DNA of 64,000 nt from Rhynchospora pubera (lineage: Eukaryota > Streptophyta > Magnoliopsida > Poales > Cyperaceae): positions 190,767,742 through 190,831,741 of the forward strand of contig CM051460.1 of the NCBI GenBank assembly GCA_028095005.1, in the 5' to 3' direction. The notes below the pieces were generated by a model that searched no databases, was not told where the DNA came from, and saw only the letters and a list, made by a program, of their open reading frames with translations. The position numbers and the translations under genes are program-made. Position 1 is the stretch's first letter. Every line of letters begins with the position of its first letter. Shown in pieces: positions 1 through 13,000 of the stretch.

Positions 1-215
1 TTACTGTATTAAGTAGAACTGTTACTATATTAAGTAGAACATTATATATATTACTAGAACTGTTAAATATATTAAGTAGAACTGTTATTGTATTAAATAC
101 GTAGAACATTTATATATATTACTAGAACTTTTATTGTATGAAGTAGAGCATTTATATATATTACTAAAACTTCTAAATATATTACTATAACTGTTAAATA
201 TATTAACTAGAACTG
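1..215. repeat. AT-rich minisatellite
   Basis: Imperfect tandem array built on a unit resembling tattaagtagaactgtta, alternating with a variant containing atatatattactagaac. Unit length varies, so this is a degenerate minisatellite rather than a clean satellite. The array runs off the left edge. No gene is seen in it. Confidence 0.75.
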
Positions 216-1594
216 TTACAATTGCATATCCCTTTCCTCTGTGTTGCTCCCTCCCCTTTGTGTCGCTGCCTTCCTCATCTCTGTGAGATGCTCATCTCGC
301 ACCTCTGTTTCTCTCATCCCGCCCTCTCTCATCCCTTCATCCGAAAAAAGGAAAAAATACGTTATCATCCCCTCATCCTCACCCCCTCTTTCCTTTTCGG
401 AATGCAATTAATTAATCTAATTGCTGGGAGGATGATGGGTATGATAGAATTTGAGGATGATCTTTATCAATCCCGATGGATGAACGTACAGACGAGCCAA
501 AGATTAGATAATATATTTGAGTTGTTTTGGTGAGTCACGTGGTCTTAAAATAGAACACACGAAGGATTTGAATCATTTGGAAATCGAATCATTTTTTTTA
601 TAACTAGCAAAAGATGTTGTGGGCAAATAAAAAAAAATAATGATATTATTATTGTTTCATATATAACTTTTATGTTAGACGCTAAAGATATGATAAAATC
701 AATAATTTAGTATTTTCTTTCAAATAAATATATAATTTGGTAGTAATTTAATATTTTTCAATAAAAAGTCTGTCCTTGATCTAGATCATTGATCATATCA
801 AATTGCACAAATTAATAGTCCATAATTGATATAAGAATTGTTTAGACCTTTTTTTGTCTGACATGTTTACTCTATCTGAGATGATTAACCGTTTCTAGAT
901 GCTTTTATAAGTAGCGAGGATAAGGATTCTAAAATTATTGAATGCAAGTCGATTTTGGGTTAAAGATAATTCAGGTTTAGATTATTTGTTGAGGCGTCTC
1001 CAATTTAGAATTGTACGATTGAATATATCTTGAATTAAATTAGTTTAGCCTTTAAATTTATCAAATTTGGTTAAATTTAAATTTTTATCAATTTAAAAAG
1101 ATTTTTTTAAATTTGATTAGAATGATCACCTCTAATAATTAGATCTGTCAATATTGAGACGTATAAAAGTTTTAAAGTTCCGTATTAGCCGAACGAAACA
1201 TTAAACGAAATCCAAAATCCTGACGTTTACTAAATGAAACGTTAAACATAAACTAAACGTTAAATATTTAATGTGAGCTAATAAGAAAATTTCCTAAACA
1301 TGAAACGTAACGTTAAACATAAGAAAAAATATTGTTGTTCTCTAAACGGAACACTAATAATTTCGCGGATATTCTAACTAACATCCTAAGAAAATGACAT
1401 CCTTGACATCCTTTCTCCTCTTATTTTCCGCCGCTCTCTCCTCTATCTCCCATCAATATTTCATCATTTTCTCTCCTTCTGCACCATCTTCTCTTCTCCT
1501 TTTTCTTTCACCTCTTCTCTCACCGATCTCCTCTTCTCTGTTCTCCTCCCCTTTCTCCCGAACACATCTCCTCCTTTTTCTTTTATATCTTCTC
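216..1594. other. Intergenic, no gene seen
   Basis: AT-rich sequence with no coding region I can support. Positions about 1190-1350 hold several scattered copies of an aaacgttaaa-like word. Positions about 1395-1590 are strongly pyrimidine-rich (CTCCTC/TTCTCC); open frames there come from base composition. The last five bases, TTCTC (1590-1594), are the left target duplication of the adjoining solo LTR. Confidence 0.6.
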
Positions 1595-2482
1595 TGTTGG
1601 TTAAACATTTTCTCTCGATTTGCCGATTTGCAAAACAACACCGAAACCTTTAAACTAACATCTCTTTTTAGTGTTTTATAGCTAAATTTATTGAAGAATG
1701 GATTAAAGCAAGTGTGGCACTTAGTTTGGAGCTTCAAGAGATTGCTTTGGTCTAGTTAGAGTCAGTAATTAAGGTTTAATTAAACTCTAAACTAATCTCA
1801 ATCAATTTGCTGGTAAAATGCTCAGTTTTTCTGTCCAGCGTCATACAACGCCATTTGCCGTTACACAACGCTGAGTTAATTCGATTTTAAATTGCAAAAT
1901 CTCTGACAAGGTTGGAACAACGTTACACAACGCTCAGTAGCGTTGTGCAACGTTAGTTCATTTGTTTTTAAACCAGTTAAATCCATTATTTCCCCTTGTC
2001 AGAACGTTGAGCAACGCTAAGTAACGTTACACAACATTTCCACTCCTACGTTGTGTAACGCTACTCAGCGTTGTACAACGCAGTATGAAACAGGCGTCTC
2101 TGCATTGCTCAAACATCGATCTGCATCGATGCTGCATGCATGCTGCAATGTTTCATGCATTGTAGCGTTGTGTAACGCTCTAAAATTCGCTCAGACTTCG
2201 CTCAATCGCTCTGGACACGTAGTGCAACGCTGTATAGCGTTGTGCAACGGTGCCGTTGTGTGACGGCAGTCAGCGTCGTATGACGTTCTGACAATATTGT
2301 TTGAGTTTGTCAGTTCTGCCTTCTTTCTCTTCTCTCTTTACTTTTCTTGCATTGTGAATTGATTGTGCTTTGATTGTTTGTGTTAGACCAAGTTTGAATT
2401 GAACCAAATATTGACCATACCGGTTTAGAAATTCGTTTTTGTGCCTATTCACCCCCCTCTAGGCCTTAATTTAGGGACAACA
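1595..2482 (+). mobile_element. Solo LTR (888 bp), GCGTTGTACAACGC family
   Basis: Starts TGTTGG and ends GGGACAACA, flanked by a perfect 5-bp duplication TTCTC (1590-1594 and 2483-2487). Start, end and body match, in opposite orientation, the solo LTR at 42927-45360. Shared marks include a TGTTG...TAAAC start, a TCGATT...CAAAACAA stretch, the TTTAGGGACAACA end, and a central block crowded with GCGTTGTGCAACGC-type palindromes (about 1840-2290). No internal retrotransposon sequence adjoins it, so it is a solo LTR left by LTR-LTR recombination. A CACCCCCCTCTAGG block near 2450 is typical of the 3' part of some plant LTRs. Family assignment (Ty1/copia or other) is not proven. Confidence 0.8.
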
Positions 2483-2529
2483 TTCTCTTATCTGTTCTTT
2501 TAAGCACCATTTCTCCTAATAAAAATCAG

Positions 2530-3829
2530 CCCAAATTATTTTATATAAGAATTTAGACGTAAAAAATTTTAATAGAAAGAATTATTATTTTTTTTTTAAT
2601 AAGAAGAAAGTTTGTACGCGTTTTATAAAAGCGTACAGTATCTCTCCTTCCTACCCGTTTATAAAACGCGCTCGAAGGCTTCGAACGCGTTTTATAAACG
2701 GGTAAGAAGGGGAATAAATTCACCGCTTCAGTTACGCCTCAAAAGGCTGGTTAGACCTTCGTATCCGTTTATAAAACGCGTTCGGAGCATTCGAGCGCGT
2801 TTTATAAATAGATAGGAAGGCATAAATTTTTCGAAATGGAGTTATTACTGTTTTTTTTCAAAATTAATAAGAAAATTAATGTGAAAATTTAGGTTAAATT
2901 TATTTTTATTACAATTTAGGTTAAATTTACAATTTTTAAAATATCACATTTAATTTCATATTAATTTTATTTAAAAATGACATTCGAATATTAATTTTGA
3001 CATTAATATCATTTTGTTTGAATAACTATCAAGAAAGTCACTTGATTTACTGCATTTCTCTTTTTAATGATTAATTTATGATTTTAAAAAATAGTAGTTT
3101 AGAGTGATTTTTAGGTTTGCAAACTTTCAAAGTGGATTTTGGAGGTCTAGAGAGTATTTTTTGGCTCCGAAAATGGTCGTTACGGGAATGTGCTTGTTTG
3201 CCTCAAACGGACCTTCCTATCAAAAGTTTTGCTTGTTTAAAGTTTTAATGTTCAAAATTTTTTAATTAAAAATTTATATTTTAATTATTTCCATATTATA
3301 TATTATTTGATTATATATGGCTAACATAAAATAAAAAAAAGGTGAGACTACAATGCAAAAGATAAGTTTGCATAATTAAATAGTAAAAATACAGGGTCAT
3401 CGGTGAATAATTATTCAAACAAAATGATATTATACACATGTTAAAAAAAATATGTGCAATTAAATGCATATAAAATATGTGTGATATATTTGTTATATCT
3501 ATTTAATACATCTTTAATTGGAAATAAAATTTTGAGAATTTTGTAAATATGAAACATGCAGGGACCTTGTTGCAAAATATTATTTATATACGGGTACGAA
3601 GGTCTGACCAGCCTTTTGAGGCGTAACTGAAGCGGTGAATTTATTCCCCTTCTTACCCGTTTATAAAATGCGTTCGAAGCCTTCGAGCGCGTTTTATAAA
3701 CGGGTAGGAAGGAGAGATACTGTACGCTTTTATAAAACGCGTACGAACTTTCTTCTTATTAAAAATAATAATAATAATTCTTTCTATTAAAATTTTTTGC
3801 GTCTGAATTCTTATATAAAATAATTTCGG
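2530..3829. mobile_element. Non-autonomous MULE, 1.3 kb (family A)
   Basis: Long terminal inverted repeats: the left end starts CCCAAATTATTTTATATAAG and the right end, read on the other strand, CCGAAATTATTTTATATAAG. It is flanked by a perfect 9-bp duplication AAAAATCAG (2521-2529 and 3830-3838), the length expected of Mutator-like elements. The outer ~85 bp match the ends of the transposase-bearing element at 23839-27754, so that family probably supplied transposase. The inner parts of both terminal repeats carry arrays of a CG-flanked TTTATAAA palindrome (about 2612-2815 and 3590-3755). The middle (about 2830-3585) is AT-rich with no coding capacity seen. Confidence 0.9.
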
Positions 3830-3838
3830 AAAAATCAG

Positions 3839-4173
3839 GGAGTATATATTATACACAAAGGAGTATGCAAGATTTATTAAGGAAGTAATAAATGTGTTAT
3901 CATTCATCTTTTATTATGGAAGTACGTAATTTATGATAATAGAGTAACTAAGTACTATTAAGGAAGTACGTAAAATTCATTAAGTGAGTGTATAAATATA
4001 TACTCACTAAACTAACCATTATAAGAGAGTAATTTATAAGTTAAAAAGGAGTAATTAATAGATTTAGGGAGTATTTTATTGAATTATATGCAACTATATT
4101 ATATCATTAAAGATTATCAATTTACTTTAAGAGAGTAACTTATAAATTAAAAGGAAGTAATTAATAAGTTTTA
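3839..4173. other. AT-rich repeat with recurring gggagta words
   Basis: AT-rich stretch with irregularly repeated words such as gggagta, aaggagta and gagagta. The same words recur at 5075-5320, so the truncated element at 4174-5073 probably split a pre-existing repeat. No gene is seen. Confidence 0.5.
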
Positions 4174-5073
4174 GGGAAAATCAGTTATATACCCCTCAAA
4201 TCATAGCCAATTGGATATATCCCCTCTAATTTTTTAATTTGGAAATATCCCCCTCTAAATATCATTACAATAGATATTTACCCTTTCCATCCATTCTAAT
4301 AATTTTATGATTTCGACAATTCATTTTTCTAAATTTTAGACAAAAATGCCCTTGGCCCGAGACGGTTCATCTTCTTGCTATTTTACTCTGTAAAATGAGA
4401 AAAAAATATACGATATCAATTTGTGCTTAAATTAAGCTGGTACAACTTTATGGTGCGAATTTAGTTAGGCATTAAGGGCAAGATGCATTATTCTTCGAAC
4501 TTGTCACCTATTTTCTTGAATAAATTCTGAATACTCGAAACAAATCCCAGCCGTTAATTGCTTGAACCAAAGCTGGTACCAACATCTATTCTTCCTCTTT
4601 ACGTTGTTGAATAATAATACGAAGTATTACATTTGTTGTGCCTTTGGTTCTATTATTTTTTGTCTTCCCACTTTTTATTTTGGTTCAGCAATTTATCCTT
4701 TTCTTCCCACTTTTTGTTTGGTTCAATAATTTATTCAGGGGGAAGAGCAAAAAGTAATATTGATTGATTTGGTGATTCTCCATTCTCCCTTGCGAAGAAC
4801 AACAAGGAGCAAGAAACTGCTCTTGATTGAATCATTTCCGGGCCACCCCAAAGGGATAGCGAGAATAGCTTTCCATTCAATATATTTCTGATATCTGACG
4901 GAGTCAAAACATGGAAGATGACTTGTAAGAACTCAGGGACGAGGGCAATTTTGTCTGGACTATTAAAAAATGATTTTTCAGAATTAGAAAATTATTAGAA
5001 TTAAGCAAAATTACAAATATCTATATTAATGATGTTTAGAGGGAGATATTTCCAAATTCAAATATTAGAGGGG
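4174..5073. mobile_element. Truncated MULE-like element (family B)
   Basis: The left end GGGAAAATCAGTTATATA followed by acccctc and cccctctaat blocks resembles the terminal repeat of the element at 33654-35009. The right end carries the inverted counterpart (about 5035-5073: inverted TTTGGAAATATC and CCCCTCTAAT blocks) but stops about 45 bp short of the expected terminus, and no matching duplication is present. The right terminus was therefore probably lost. The interior (about 4350-4960) has no reading frame I recognise. Confidence 0.6.
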
Positions 5074-5074
5074 A

Positions 5075-5320
5075 TACCTTATTATATTATAACATAAGAA
5101 ATTATATTGTTTTAATCTAAAGAGTATTTATATATTATTAAGGAAGCGTTTATTTATAATTAAGGGAGTATTTAACTTATCTTACGAGAGTAATTATATT
5201 CACGTAAGAGAGTACCTTATTATATTATAACATAAGAAAGTATATATTTTTTTAATCTAAGGAGTATTTATATATTATTAAGGAAGTGTTTATTTATAAT
5301 CAAGGGAGTATATTAATAAT
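5075..5320. repeat. 138-bp tandem duplication
   Basis: The block starting taccttattatattataac at 5075 is repeated at 5213 with small differences, giving a period of 138 bp. Both copies contain the gggagta-type words seen at 3839-4173. Confidence 0.75.
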
Positions 5321-5498
5321 TCTATGAGATTGTATACGAAAAAGGTGACTGAATGAGAAAAATAAAGGTAGGAGGGATGATGGTGACGGAGAAAAATGAG
5401 AGCATGGTGAGGTAGAGGAAGAATGAATGGATGTAAGAGCGGGAGGAGAAGGGAATGAAAGGGATAAAAGTGGGTGTTGAGAGCAGGAGGAGAAGGAA

Positions 5499-5635
5499 GC
5501 GGAAGGGAGGGATCACATAAAGGAAGGAAGTAAAAGAGAAGGAGTGAGGAAAGGAAAGAGCGGAAGGGAGGGATCACAGAAAGAAAGGAAGTAAAAGGGA
5601 AGGAGTGAGGAAAGGAAAGAGCGGAAGGAAGAGAG
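5499..5635. repeat. 61-bp purine-rich tandem repeat
   Basis: Units beginning gcggaagg start at 5499, 5560 and 5621 (period 61 bp; the third is partial). The surrounding 5390-5640 is almost pure purine on the plus strand. It lies roughly 250 bp upstream of the transcribed leader of the BRWD-like gene, so it could affect that promoter. Open frames across it are compositional. Confidence 0.8.
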
Positions 5636-5859
5636 CGTTGGACTATTATGGGCTTGCGCTGGACTTTGGTACGTGGGATGTCAAGGATGTCAAAAAATTA
5701 GGATGCCGCATATCAGCTCCGATAATTTCGTTTTCCTTTCAAAAAATTGGTAAAGGCCAAGATGTGAGAGCCCAAACTAAGATTTACCACTTTCACAAGA
5801 CTTAAAAAGCCCAAATTTCTCGCCATTTCCGGAATCGAACCCAAACGGAACCTTAGCCA

Positions 5860-7091
5860 TAGAGGTCCGCAACTGATCAACCCGTTAACCCGATATCTGG
5901 TGAGCCCCAGGCCCCAGCCATCGGGTCGGCAGCAGCAACTCTCCAAGCCGAATCACCTCTCTGTCTCGCTCTCTCCTCTCTTCTCTTCTCCAGGGGTGTA
6001 CCAAGGCGCCTCTCCGGCTCTTCCCTCGCTTCGTCGACCTCACCATTTCCACATCTGCAAGTCTCCTCAGCGTTTCCCTTGCATGTTCTTCTTCCAAAAC
6101 CTAATTTTTCTTTTTTCTAAATTTGCCTTTGTTGTTCTCGACCTCGGTGCACTAAGATCAGAGCTAGTAAGGTGGTGAGTTTATTTTATCTTGCATTATA
6201 GTCGAACTGTTTCTGTTCCATTACACCATTCTAATCAGGTTGCATTTGTTTGAATTGCAAATTGCAATTTGGGTTGTCATACCTAGGGGATGTAATCTGA
6301 ATTGAATTCGAGAACAGAGACTGTGTAGCACCACAAGTGAGTGTCTGGATATAGCGAATTTGTGGGTTTGGTCTGTTGTAAAATCTAGGTTAAAAACTTA
6401 AAAATATTGGCCAATTCGGAGGTGATTATGGATAAATTTTGATGGATCGGTCTCTTCTTTAGAAGTTCGCATGTGTTCCCTCCGAAAAATTTGGAACGTT
6501 CTATGATATCCACCATAGTTTGAAATATTAATAGGTGATTAGATCTGCGAATTGTATGTTGTGGTAATTTTGCTGGGTGATGTTTTTGTTATTTGTGAAG
6601 AAATAAAAATTGAAAGAAATTTTGATTATAAATCTACATTCTATGTCCTCAACCACTAGTAATCTCGTATGATTGAACTGTCAATGCGCATGTATAAAAA
6701 ATTGTGAAATCCATGTTTATGTATTGTTAGTTAAATCTTACGTTACAGATTCTATGTATTTCCCCCCTTTTTTGTGGCTTCGATTAGTTTGTTTTTGTTG
6801 AATAGATTCATTTTGTGTAAATTTTCTTGTTTGGTTCAGTTGCTGCACTTTTGGTTTGATTAGTTATTTGATACCCTTTAGTAGTATACAGTAGCTTATA
6901 TAGTTATATATGATTGTTGTTTGGGGAACAATATTATATAGTTTTGTTTAGTAGCTTTTTTTGTTTGGTTTGGTTTGGTTAAAATATTTCCAAGCAAAAG
7001 AATATATGGTTGCTTGATTCAGGTATGGTGATGAAATGCATATGAATAACTTGATTTTTAATTTCATATTTCAAGATAAAGTCGATGTTGC
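5860..7091 (+). promoter_or_regulatory. 5' leader and leader intron of the BRWD-like gene
   Basis: GC-richer sequence from about 5880 to 6174 looks like a plant 5' untranslated exon. It ends at a donor (GTGAGT at 6175). The leader intron runs to an acceptor (TTCAG ending 7022), and the second leader segment is 7023-7091. The mature leader holds two short upstream frames, 7025-7045 and 7036-7101; the second overlaps the main ATG out of frame. The transcription start is not visible and is estimated from composition. Confidence 0.55.
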
Positions 7092-10000
7092 ATGGCTCTG
7101 AGAAAGCACAACTCTGAGGATGCATCATTCCTTGACATGGGCTCTCTGAACTTTAAGATACCGAGGCGGGATGTGGGTCGAGACACCAACCCGAATCCAG
7201 CACCCGCACCCAATGTGGATATTGATATGCGGGAAGTGTACTTCCTGATCATGCATTTCCTATCTTCTGGGCCATGTAAAAAATCTTTAATGCAGCTGTG
7301 GAACGAGTTAATAGAGCATCAGCTGCTGCCTAGACGGTACCATGCATGGTATTCCAGAAGTGGTGAACCAAGTGGTAATGAAGATGATGATGGCATTTCT
7401 CTTCCTTTGTGCTATACAAACTTAACTGAGAGGTATTAAAATCGTATAATTGTCTACGGAGCAATTTGTAGTATACCCTCAGCCCTATGATATCATTACC
7501 TTATTCCTGTGAAAGAGATCATTCCATTAAGAAAGCATCTCTACTCTCATCTCCCATTTGTTTCAAGATGGCCAAACCATCCTTTATGCTCATTTTCCAT
7601 CTTAAATAAAGAAAAGACATAAGAAGTTGATTTGGGTATGTTCAAAGAAATCAGGAGGGCAATAAATAATGGATTTTTCTTGTTTGGGTGGGGCACATGA
7701 GACATTTCTTATCTTTGTGTGTGTGTGGGTGTGGGGGGGGGGGGTTATATGGTGTACTAGCTGTTTCTTATGGGATGTGTATTTATCATGTTTCTCATCT
7801 TAGGGGCGTGTACTGGAGTTATCCACTTCTTCAAATGTTGGTTCTATTCCAAGTTAATTTGTTTTGAAATTTATATATCACTTTGTTGGGTATGTTGTAT
7901 AGGTACCCTCATATAGGAAGAGATCACTTGATTGAGCTTTTAAAACAGTTGATTCGGAGTTCCTCTGCACCATTAAATGGCCTGGTTGTGGGGCCCACTT
8001 ATAATGCTGCTGATGTACCTACAGTTCTCGGATCTGGCTCATTCTCGCTTCTTGCTTGTACGTGTTGCAGTTATTCCTTTCTAACATTTCTAAGCTTCTA
8101 TGGTGTTTCAGCACATTGCAAAAAAGATCTCACTAACAAGAAAAGTACTGAAGAATCCCTAATTCTTTTGCAACGGGTGCCTTATTTATTAGGAAATTGT
8201 TTTCAGAAGCAGCAGCTGAAGTGCTATATTTTAAGGGGATTATGTTGGTCAAAGAGTAAATCAGAGTAATTTAGTGAACAAATGGTAATCAGACTTAATT
8301 GAACGAACATTGGGCTTGATTTTTTTGTTCAATCGCAAGTTCATTAGAAAATGTTGAAGAGGGTGGGTCCTCTCTGCACTTGCTCTGTTATCCTTTTTGC
8401 CTATTTTGTTGTAGTAGTTTTTTTCGATCTAACATTCTAAGAGAACGAGCTGTATTTATCTCTTCAGCTGATAGATATAAGGAGGAAAAAGAGGCCACCA
8501 AACTGCCAGATCACCTCCGATGGCCTCACATGCATGCAGACCAAGTCCATGGACTTAGTCTACGGGAGATAGGAGGTGGATTTGGTAAGCACCATCGGGC
8601 CCCATCTGTTCGTGCGGCTTGTTATGCCATTGCGAAGCCATCAACTTTAGTTCAAAAGATGCAAATCATAAAGAAGTTGCGGGGCCATCAGAACGCTGTT
8701 TATTGTGGTGTGTATATTTATCTACTACTGGACTAGTTTTCTGTATGTCCCTATAGAATAAGAAAGATCTTCATGAGCCCTTTCAGAACATACTCATATA
8801 TTTAGTCGGTTCTTCATGTCTAATATCTTCATAAATACCCAAAATGCACCTGCTTTTCTTCCTAATCCATATATATAAACAGGAAGAGTGTGCCTATTTG
8901 GGCATCTTTTGAAACAAGGGTTGCAGAAAAAATTACTAGAGGCAATCATATGATACTGAGGCATTTGTATTTGCTTATGTTTGGACGTGATATCTTGACA
9001 TTTGAAGTGCAGATTTCTGTGGATTGTGCTTTTTGAAATCTTTTTACTATCATGTATGTTCTTGTCAATTGAATAGCTACCCTTTACAGCCACCTTTGAT
9101 CGGTCGGGCCGGTTTGTGATCACCGGTTCTGATGACCGTCTAGTCAAAATCTGGTCCATGGAGACTGCTCTTTGCCTTGCCAGCTGCCGAGGTCATGAAG
9201 TGAGTATGGCTGGGTTTTATTATTATCTGTATCTGAATTTGTAACAATTGAATTGCCTTGATGTTCTCATCTGTTTGTCTCTTCAAGGGTGACATTACTG
9301 ACCTAGCTGTGAGCTCAAATAATGCTTTGGTGGCTTCCTCTTCTAACGACTTCATCATTAGAGTTGTAAGTTTTTCTTGTTATGCTAGTCACATACCATT
9401 TAAACGAGAAAGAATTTAAATTTTAGAGCCTATTACTTATTCTACTTGTTAAAAATGTAGTGGCGATTACCTGATGGGCTGCCCATTTCGGTTCTTAAAG
9501 GACATACTTCAGCTGTGACTGCCATTGCATTTAGCCCAAGACCAAGTGCCGTGTACCAGCTTTTATCGTGAGATCCTGCCTTTAGTTTCTAGAAAACAGT
9601 GTATGATTAGGAGTTTGGTGGACTTAGGCTCTTTCTTGTTTCTTCCTAACATTAATCCGATCCTGGGAGTAAAGGGATATTTACAGCTCCTAGGCAATCT
9701 TTCTTTCTAGTATAATTGTTCCTTTTGCTGTGCGTACTTCTGGAATGAAGTTCCTTATTCATTATTGTTTACCAAGCGTAATTATAATCTTTCCGCCATA
9801 AACAGGAGCTCAGATGATGGGACTTGCCGCATATGGGATGCTAGGTATTCCCAACAGAGCCTGCGTGTTTATGTTCCCAAACCCCCAGAGAATCAAACAG
9901 GTTAGTTAAATTATATGGCATCCTCCTCTTCCCCAACTCTTTTTTGGACATAAGACCTTGAGTAAAAAAGTTGGCCTTATTTCTGCAAATCTCAGTTTTG

Positions 10001-13000
10001 TTTCCCTTTCTTTTGTCTGGAATTAAGGTTGGGTTAATACGTATTGTCTAATGTTTATGCCATATCTCATCCTGAAACCATGCAGTGTCTCGATACAGAA
10101 CATATTTTATTTTTCTTTGTACCTGATCAGGTTTAAGGGAGGCAATAAGGTATAGGTGGGATATTTTCATATATGTGCCTGTTAGGAGTTAGCTTTACCC
10201 CTACCTGTCCTTACCCGTTTAGATATGACCTTACCTTTTCCTTACCTTATCCATTAAGGCTAGTGAATAGCAGGCAAATAACAGATAATAATTGAATAAA
10301 TAAATGATAATTTATGTAAACTAGTCCAAGGAAATAGCAAAAGGATAAAAATACTACGGGCAAAAATGTATCTGTTGTCATTAAATACAAAAAAGATATA
10401 TATCTTCTGGCCTTGTTATAAAAAAAAATATTAATTACTAATCAAACATCATATATGAAATGTTATTAATATTAATCAAGTTTTCCCTAACCATATACAT
10501 CACGCAATTAAATGAATGATTAAAATTTTTTATATATAATTTTGAATTTGTTGATTAACCTATAGGATAATGTGTAACAAAAACTTTTCCTTACCTGTAT
10601 CATTACCCAATAGACTAAAAAAAAGAAAAAAAGAAAAAAATCTTTACCATATACCCACTTTATAAGTACTGTACTGGTTAGTTAGAAAAAAGAAACAGGT
10701 TTCATTGAGGCTTATCCTAGACTATGTAATGAGGCTTATCCTAGACTATGATCAAATAATTACCAAAGGCTCTAAAAGGGTCAAACTTTTGGTATCATAT
10801 TGGTTCTTTCAGTGATGGGAGGAACTGGTTGGTTGGCCAGTCCCTCTCTCCTCTCTCCCTCATTCCTCTTCCTCCCCCTCACAATCTAATACTGGTACTT
10901 ATCTCCATGTTGTATATTTCCAACCTAATATTAAAATATTTGAGATCCTTAGTCAAATGTAAAAACCATTTGCAGTGAAGATTGGAGAGCCTTCTACCAG
11001 CACTGCTATGCCACCTGTACAGCAGACACACCAGATCTTATGCTGCGCTTTCAATGCTAATGGCACTGTTTTTGTCACTGGTAGCTCAGATACTTTTGCC
11101 AGGGTATGTAAATTTATACAGTTCATTGCTATTGTTTTGTTATAATGGGGAATTATGTTTAGATAGTAATAGTAATATAGTACAACATTTTTACTTTTTG
11201 CAGGTGTGGAATGCTTGTAGATTTACTGCTGAAGAATCTAATGAACCAATTTATGAAATGGACCTATTATCAGGCCATGAAAATGATGTTAATTATGTGC
11301 AATTCAGGTAGTTCCTTTTGGCGTTCTTCCCACTTATTCTGACTTTGAAATTTGCCGATTCAGCAAGCTCCTATTAATCGATGTTTTCTTTTGTCAGTGG
11401 TTGTGCCGTTCCATCTAGGTCTCTGTTAGGTGATATTGTTAAGGAAGATAATCTCCCCAAATTCAAGAACTCATGGTTAGTTTTGATAAATATTGCTCTT
11501 GAATTTTGTGCTTCAGCCAACCAATTTAATTGGATATCACAGGCGAATGCTGAATTTCGATATTGTTATAAATAATAGGTTCACTCACGACAACATCGTC
11601 ACATGCTCTCGCGATGGAAGTGCAATCATTTGGGTACCACGGTCCCGTCGTTCTCATGTGAGCCTCCCTCTCTGCTGCCCCCCCCCTCCCTCCCTCTGTA
11701 CATTAGGTAAACACAAGGTTCATGTTGCAAATCTTGTGAAGTAGTTCCCTCTGTTTTATGTTTTTTTCCCAGGGAAAAGTAGGGCGCTGGACAAGAGCAT
11801 ATCATCTTAAAGTACCACCTCCTCCAATGGCCCCACAACCAATGAGAGGGGGCCCACGCCAGAGATTTCAGCCTACTCCTCGTGGTGTCAATATGATTGT
11901 CTGGAGCTTAGATAATCGTTTTGTACTTGCTGCCATCATGGGTGGGCTTTCGCTAATTTAGTTGTGATATTGCACATTCTTATTTTAAAAGTTTCTTATG
12001 AATTGTGCCATATTGGCATTGTTTTTATTTATTATTATTATTTTTTACTTTTTTCAACTGGGAAAATTTGTTACTTATTAACTCATCATTTGTTATTAAT
12101 GTTTCCGTTGTTTACTTTTATAGATTGTAGAATATGTGTCTGGAATGCCTCTGATGGAAGTTTAGTGCATTCATTGATTGGCCATAAAGAATCGGTGAGT
12201 CTGTCATCTTTATGCAAAATATATTAACCATTGTACATTTGTATTCAAAATTTAATACTTGCAATCTGCCTTTTTTGGTTAAATGTGTAACCAAGATGCC
12301 TCTCAGTTTAGTGATTGGTAAACCTGGCTGGTACAGGATATAAACATTTTGGTAGAACTTATTGGTCTATTACTTAATGTACGTTCTGTTTTGGTCTTCA
12401 GACATTTGTTTTGGATGTGCATCCTTTCAACCCGCGGATAGCTATGAGTGCTGGTTACGACGGAAAGACCATTATTTGGGATGTGAGTTCCTTTAGTTTT
12501 GATGTGCATTCTGCCTATTTCTGAGTGTTATAATATCTTAATAATCAAATTCAAATAGATTTGGGAGGGGAAACCGGTGCAAATTTATGAAACTGGACAG
12601 TTCAAGCTAGTTGACGGGAAGTTCTCTCCGTAAGTTTGTTCTAAAATATTGGTTATTTGATTATTTTATGTGTAACTTAAGATTTATTTATATGCATGTC
12701 TGTCCATTTCAAATGTTCATCTCTTCATGTATGCTAAAAAATGTGTCTTGTCATGCATTCATGTTTATGAAAGGGATGGAACTTCAATCGTTCTATCTGA
12801 TGAAGTTGGCCAAATATTCATCATAGGCACAGGACAGGGAGAGTCTCAAAAGGATGCCAAATATGATCAGGTACCTATTAAATTATTAGCTTATGACCTT
12901 ATTCTATAGGATGCAGTTGACTGCATTTGACATTTCATTTTATGTTCTTTTATGTTTGTAGTTTTTCCTTGGGGATTACCGACCCCTTGCACGGGATTCT

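Noticed and set aside
216..533. Overlapping open frames on both strands
   Set aside because: Low-complexity CT/GA composition, no motif, both strands open together.
1394..1737. Ser/Phe/Leu-rich and Arg/Glu-rich open frames
   Set aside because: They follow from a pyrimidine-rich stretch, one on each strand, and cross the border of the solo LTR at 1595.
2051..2263. 70-residue frame in the palindrome zone
   Set aside because: Lies inside the solo LTR and repeats the GCGTTGT word; similar frames recur at 44440-45167 for the same reason.
5290..5577. Two minus-strand Pro/Ser-rich frames
   Set aside because: Generated by the purine-rich tandem repeat.
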